64,000 nt of DNA. Source: Muribaculum sp. (GTDB taxonomy: Bacteria; Bacteroidota; Bacteroidia; Bacteroidales; Muribaculaceae). The notes under the pieces are model-generated. The model was not told where the DNA came from and ran no database searches. It worked only from the letters and a program-made list of their open reading frames with translations. The stretch is taken from NCBI GenBank assembly GCA_009775095.1, contig VSOZ01000007.1, positions 62,001 through 126,000 of the forward strand. The letters run 5' to 3'. Shown in pieces: positions 60,499 through 64,000 of this stretch. The translations under genes were made by a program, and so were the position numbers. The number at the start of each line of letters is the position of its first letter. Positions within the stretch are counted from its first letter, which is position 1.

Positions 60499-63400
60499 TT
60501 ATTTATACTCTTGCCACGGGGTGATGCCGAGGGCGGTCACGGGCTTGTTGAGGAATGCCTTTACGTAGGCTCCTGCAAGGCGTGCGTTGGTCAGCAACGG
60601 TATGTTGTGGTCAATGGCCCAGCGGCGTATGCGGTAGCCGTTGGTGAGTTCGCGCTTGGTGTGGTTTTTGGGGATGTTGATCACGAGGTCTACCTTGTGG
60701 CCGGCTATGATGTCGAGCACGTTCTCGCCCTCTTCGTCGGGCCAGCATACGGGGTGAGCCTCGATGCCGTTGTTGTTGAGGAACTTGGCCGTACCTTCGG
60801 TAGCGTAGATCTTGTAACCGTGTTCGTCGAGCAGACGGCATGCGTCGAGCATGTCGACCTTGCCGCGGACGTCGCCGGAGCTGACAAGCACACCGGTTTC
60901 GGGCACATGGTGACCTACCGATATCATGGCGTTGAGCAGAGCTTCGTCAAAGTCTTTGCCGAGGCAACCCACTTCGCCGGTCGATGACATGTCGACACCG
61001 AGTACCGGATCGGCTTTGTGCAGACGGGCAAACGAGAACTGCGAGGCCTTGATGCCGATATAGTCGATGTCAAATGTCGAGGTGTCTACCTTCTCGACCT
61101 TCTCGCCGAGCATGATGCGGGTAGCGGTCTCGATGAAGTTCTTTTTCAATACTTTGCTGACAAAGGGGAACGAACGCGAAGCGCGAAGGTTGCATTCGAT
61201 GACCTTTACGTCGTTGTCTTTGGCGAGGTACTGGATGTTGAACGGACCTGATATGTTGAGCTCGCGGGCTATCTTGGCGCTGATGCGTTTGATGCGGCGC
61301 GCGGTAGCGAGGTAAATCTTCTGAGCGGGGAACACGAGGGTGGCGTCGCCGGAGTGTACGCCTGCAAACTCGATGTGTTCCGAGATGGCGTATTCCACGA
61401 TCTCGCCGTTGCGTGCTACAGCGTCAAACTCGATCTCCTTGGCGTTCTGCAGAAATTCCGACACGACAACCGGATACTCTTTAGACACTTTTGCGGCTTG
61501 ATCGAGGAAGCGGGTCATCTGCTCGTAGTCATAGCATACGTTCATGGCGGCGCCGGAGAGCACGTAGCTCGGACGTATCAGCACGGGGAAGCCTACCTCT
61601 TCGACAAATGACTCGATCTCGTCAAGAGTGGTGAGCTCTTTCCAACGGGGCTGGTCGATGCCGAGTTGGTCGAGCATGGCCGAGAATTTGTGGCGGTTTT
61701 CGGCACGGTCGATCGACACGGGCGAGGTGCCGAGTATGGGGACGTGACGGCGGTGAAGTTTCATGGCGAGGTTGTTGGGTATCTGTCCGCCAACGCTCAC
61801 GATGACTCCACGGGGAGCTTCGAGGTCTATGATGTCCATGACGCGTTCAAAGCTCAGCTCGTCGAAGTAGAGGCGGTCACACATGTCATAGTCGGTCGAC
61901 ACGGTCTCGGGATTGTAATTAATCATTATCGACTTGTAGCCGAGTTTGCGACATGTGCTTGCGGCATTGACCGAGCACCAGTCAAACTCTACGGAGCTGC
62001 CTATGCGGTATGCGCCGGAGCCGAGTACGACTATGTTGTTGCCTGCGTTCATGTCGTAAGGTATCGAGTTCTCCTCGGCACCGTAAGTGACATACAGGTA
62101 GTTGGTGAGGTCGGGATATTCCGAAGCTACGGTATTGATGCGGCGCACGCGGGGTGTCACCTCAAGAGCCTTACGGTGGCTGCGTACGCGGAGTATCTCG
62201 GGCTCCATGTTGCCCGACGGATTTTCCACGAAGCGTGCTATCTGGAAGTCGGAGAAGCCGAGGCGTTTGGCCTCTTTGAGCACATCCTTCGGCAGGTCTT
62301 CTATCTTGTCGTAGCCTTTCAGAACACCGGCGTAGCGTACTATATTGTTGAGGCGGTCGATAAACCAGCGGTCGATCTTGGTGAGCTCTTCGATGCGCTC
62401 TACCGTATAGCCCTCTTCAAGGGCCTGTGCTATGGCGAAGACGCGCATGTCGGTGGGGTGAGAGAGCGCCTTGTCGAGGTCGTCGAAGCGGATGTCGTTG
62501 TTGCCGACAAAGCCGTGCATTCCCTGACCTATCATGCGCAGGCCCTTCTGTATTATCTCCTCAAATGACTTGCCTATAGACATGATTTCGCCTACAGACT
62601 TCATAGATGAGCCTATCTCGCGGTCAACACCTACGAATTTGGTGAGGTCCCAGCGGGGTATCTTTACTATCATGTAGTCGACCGACGGGGCCACGTAAGC
62701 CGAGTTGGGAGTGCCCATCTCGCCGATCTGGTCGAGGGTGTAGCCGAGAGCGAGTTTTGCGGCTACGAAAGCCAGCGGATAGCCCGAAGCTTTTGAGGCG
62801 AGGGCCGACGAACGGCTGAGGCGTGCGTTGATCTCGATTATGCGGTAATCGTTGGTCTCCGCGTTGAATGCGTACTGTATGTTGCACTCGCCCACAATGC
62901 CTATGTGGCGTACAACCTTTATGGCTATATCCTCGAGCATCTTTATCTGCTCTTTGGTGAGCGAAACTATGGGAGCTACGACGATGGACTCGCCGGTGTG
63001 TATGCCCAGCGGGTCGAAGTTTTCCATCGGCACAACGGTGAAGCAGTGGTCGTTGGCATCGCGTATTACCTCAAATTCGATCTCTTTCCAGCCTTTAAGT
63101 GACTCCTCTACGAGTATCTGCTTGGAGTAGGCGAGAGCGCTCTCGCAGTGTTTTGTAAACTCCTCGTCGTTGGTACATATACCGGAGCCGAGACCGCCCA
63201 GCGCGTAGCCCGAGCGCACCATGACGGGATATCCGATGCGGTGGGCGACTTCCACGGCGGCGTCAAGGCTTTCGACAGCCTGCGACACGGGCGTCTTTAC
63301 GTCGATCTCGTTGAGCTTTTTTACGAATAGATCGCGGTCCTCCGTTATCATGATGGCCTCTACCGAAGTGCCGAGTACTTTGACGTCATACTTGTCAAGC

Positions 63401-63702
63401 ACGCCGCTCAGGTATAGCTCCGTACCGCAGTTGAGAGCGGTCTGTCCGCCGAAAGCAAGCAGTATGCCGTCGGGACGCTCTTTCTTGATGACCTCTTCGA
63501 CGAAGTACGGTGTGATGGGGAGGAAATAAACTTGATCGGCCACGCCTTCCGAAGTCTGGATAGTGGCGATGTTGGGGTTGATTAACACTGTTGAAATGCC
63601 CTCTTCGCGCAAGGCCTTGAGCGCTTGCGATCCCGAGTAGTCAAATTCGCCCGCTTGCCCTATCTTAAGAGCGCCGGAGCCGAGAAGCAATACTTTTTTC
63701 AT
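60499..63702 (-). CDS. carB: Carbamoyl-phosphate synthase large subunit, CAD/CPS1-like
   Basis: Large subunit of carbamoyl-phosphate synthase, 1067 residues, making carbamoyl phosphate for pyrimidines and arginine. Two ATP-grasp halves are visible (GSGALKIGQAGEFDYSG at 8-24; VVLGSGAYRIGSSVEFDW in the second), plus a C-terminal MGS-like allosteric domain. Several motifs are closer to eukaryotic CAD/CPS1 than to E. coli CarB: LKGWKEIEFEV, KIPRWDLTKF, IGSSMKSVGEIM and KVIECNLRASRSFPFVSK. No carA (glutaminase subunit) lies in the 298 bp upstream. Promoter at 63728-63760. Confidence 0.95.
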   Translation of the reverse strand: MKKVLLLGSGALKIGQAGEFDYSGSQALKALREEGISTVLINPNIATIQTSEGVADQVYFLPITPYFVEEVIKKERPDGILLAFGGQTALNCGTELYLSGVLDKYDVKVLGTSVEAIMITEDRDLFVKKLNEIDVKTPVSQAVESLDAAVEVAHRIGYPVMVRSGYALGGLGSGICTNDEEFTKHCESALAYSKQILVEESLKGWKEIEFEVIRDANDHCFTVVPMENFDPLGIHTGESIVVAPIVSLTKEQIKMLEDIAIKVVRHIGIVGECNIQYAFNAETNDYRIIEINARLSRSSALASKASGYPLAFVAAKLALGYTLDQIGEMGTPNSAYVAPSVDYMIVKIPRWDLTKFVGVDREIGSSMKSVGEIMSIGKSFEEIIQKGLRMIGQGMHGFVGNNDIRFDDLDKALSHPTDMRVFAIAQALEEGYTVERIEELTKIDRWFIDRLNNIVRYAGVLKGYDKIEDLPKDVLKEAKRLGFSDFQIARFVENPSGNMEPEILRVRSHRKALEVTPRVRRINTVASEYPDLTNYLYVTYGAEENSIPYDMNAGNNIVVLGSGAYRIGSSVEFDWCSVNAASTCRKLGYKSIMINYNPETVSTDYDMCDRLYFDELSFERVMDIIDLEAPRGVIVSVGGQIPNNLAMKLHRRHVPILGTSPVSIDRAENRHKFSAMLDQLGIDQPRWKELTTLDEIESFVEEVGFPVLIRPSYVLSGAAMNVCYDYEQMTRFLDQAAKVSKEYPVVVSEFLQNAKEIEFDAVARNGEIVEYAISEHIEFAGVHSGDATLVFPAQKIYLATARRIKRISAKIARELNISGPFNIQYLAKDNDVKVIECNLRASRSFPFVSKVLKKNFIETATRIMLGEKVEKVDTSTFDIDYIGIKASQFSFARLHKADPVLGVDMSSTGEVGCLGKDFDEALLNAMISVGHHVPETGVLVSSGDVRGKVDMLDACRLLDEHGYKIYATEGTAKFLNNNGIEAHPVCWPDEEGENVLDIIAGHKVDLVINIPKNHTKRELTNGYRIRRWAIDHNIPLLTNARLAGAYVKAFLNKPVTALGITPWQEYK

Positions 63703-64000
63703 CTGTTTCCAAGAGTCGTAAGTTGTGCAAAGTTACGATTTTTTCTACTATCGGCCCAAATCTCCGGCTCATATAATTAATAGTGTCATGATATTGATGT
63801 AATCTTGACAATTGTGCACAAACCATTTTTATGAGTTTATGGTATAATCTCCTTTTTTAGTTCAATTACAAATGTACGTCAAAATTCTCATACATATATA
63901 AAGCGAGGTGATTAAAATATTTTTAAGAAAATTGCTAAATAATTTGCATTTTTAATTGCTAATAGTTTATTTTGCGGTCGATATAATTGCTTTTTGCTTG
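63703..64000. other. A/T-rich intergenic end of window
   Basis: 298 bp with the carB promoter and no recognised gene, RNA or strong hairpin. AATTGCT recurs three times in the last 70 bp, without a clear meaning. Confidence 0.6.
63728..63760 (-). promoter_or_regulatory. Promoter of carB
   Basis: Minus-strand -33 TTTG (63760-63757), 21-nt spacer, -7 TAACTTTG (63735-63728), 26 nt before the start codon. Confidence 0.68.

Noticed and set aside
63930..64000. Three AATTGCT repeats as a CRISPR-like or iteron array
   Set aside because: Units are too short, unevenly spaced and in A/T-rich DNA, so they are compatible with chance.

Overview
The window reads as a chromosomal segment of a Bacteroidales bacterium. 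Evidence: a SusC/SusD pair, many lipoproteins with a Cys close after a short signal, secreted glycoside hydrolases (GH2, GH35, GH43, GH97), and repeated Bacteroidetes-type -7 boxes (TAnnTTTG) upstream of genes. The roughly balanced base composition together with a glutamate-decarboxylase acid-resistance set and intergenic palindromic repeats would fit a gut Muribaculaceae-like genome, but that family placement is an inference.

Layout. 1-7.9 kb: a glycan-degradation block (GH5 cut by the window edge, GH43, GH35, GH2). 7.9-9.2 kb: ribF and crcB converging on overlapping stop codons. 9.3-13.4 kb: gadB-glsA-gadC, glutamine/glutamate-dependent acid resistance. 13.5-15.6 kb: a SusB-type GH97 alpha-glucosidase with a well-formed promoter. 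15.7-17.5 kb: pyrH-frr-bcp operon. 17.6-23.7 kb: TPR protein, alkaline phosphatase, GH3/JAR1-like adenylating protein, small acidic lipoprotein, acetyltransferase-like protein and a membrane pseudokinase. 23.9-31.6 kb: mainly core genes (panB, XRE/S24 repressor, trmB, mrp, an LEA-like lipoprotein, gapA, mscL, carboxynorspermidine dehydrogenase) plus a repeat-rich gap at 28.1-28.7 kb. 31.7-36.8 kb: one 1693-residue DUF4062-STAND-TPR protein. 36.8-41.9 kb: secreted esterase plus multidomain GH2. 42.0-44.6 kb: an MG2/TonB-plug-like envelope protein, followed by a frameshifted ATPase remnant and a perfect 23-bp inverted repeat. 45.3-51.0 kb: a tripartite RND efflux operon. 51.0-51.8 kb: repeat-bearing leader with a G9 tract. 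51.8-60.3 kb: SusC, SusD, zinc metallohydrolase lipoprotein, DUF4302 lipoprotein and BACON lipoprotein, with no carbohydrate-active enzyme. 60.5-63.7 kb: carB of a eukaryote-like (CAD/CPS1) type. 63.7-64.0 kb: A/T-rich non-coding.

How the genes work together. The gad set converts Gln to Glu (GlsA), Glu to GABA with proton consumption (GadB), and exchanges Glu for GABA (GadC). The secreted hydrolases would trim plant or host glycans outside the cytoplasm. The SusCD locus looks like an outer-membrane import machine whose only catalytic partner is a putative zinc metallopeptidase, so peptide or protein capture is the more natural guess. The most unusual single gene is the DUF4062-STAND-TPR protein at 31.7-36.8 kb, whose architecture recalls eukaryotic TEP1/NPHP3 and bacterial NLR-like defence sensors. 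No rRNA, tRNA, CRISPR array, integrase or intact transposase was recognised.
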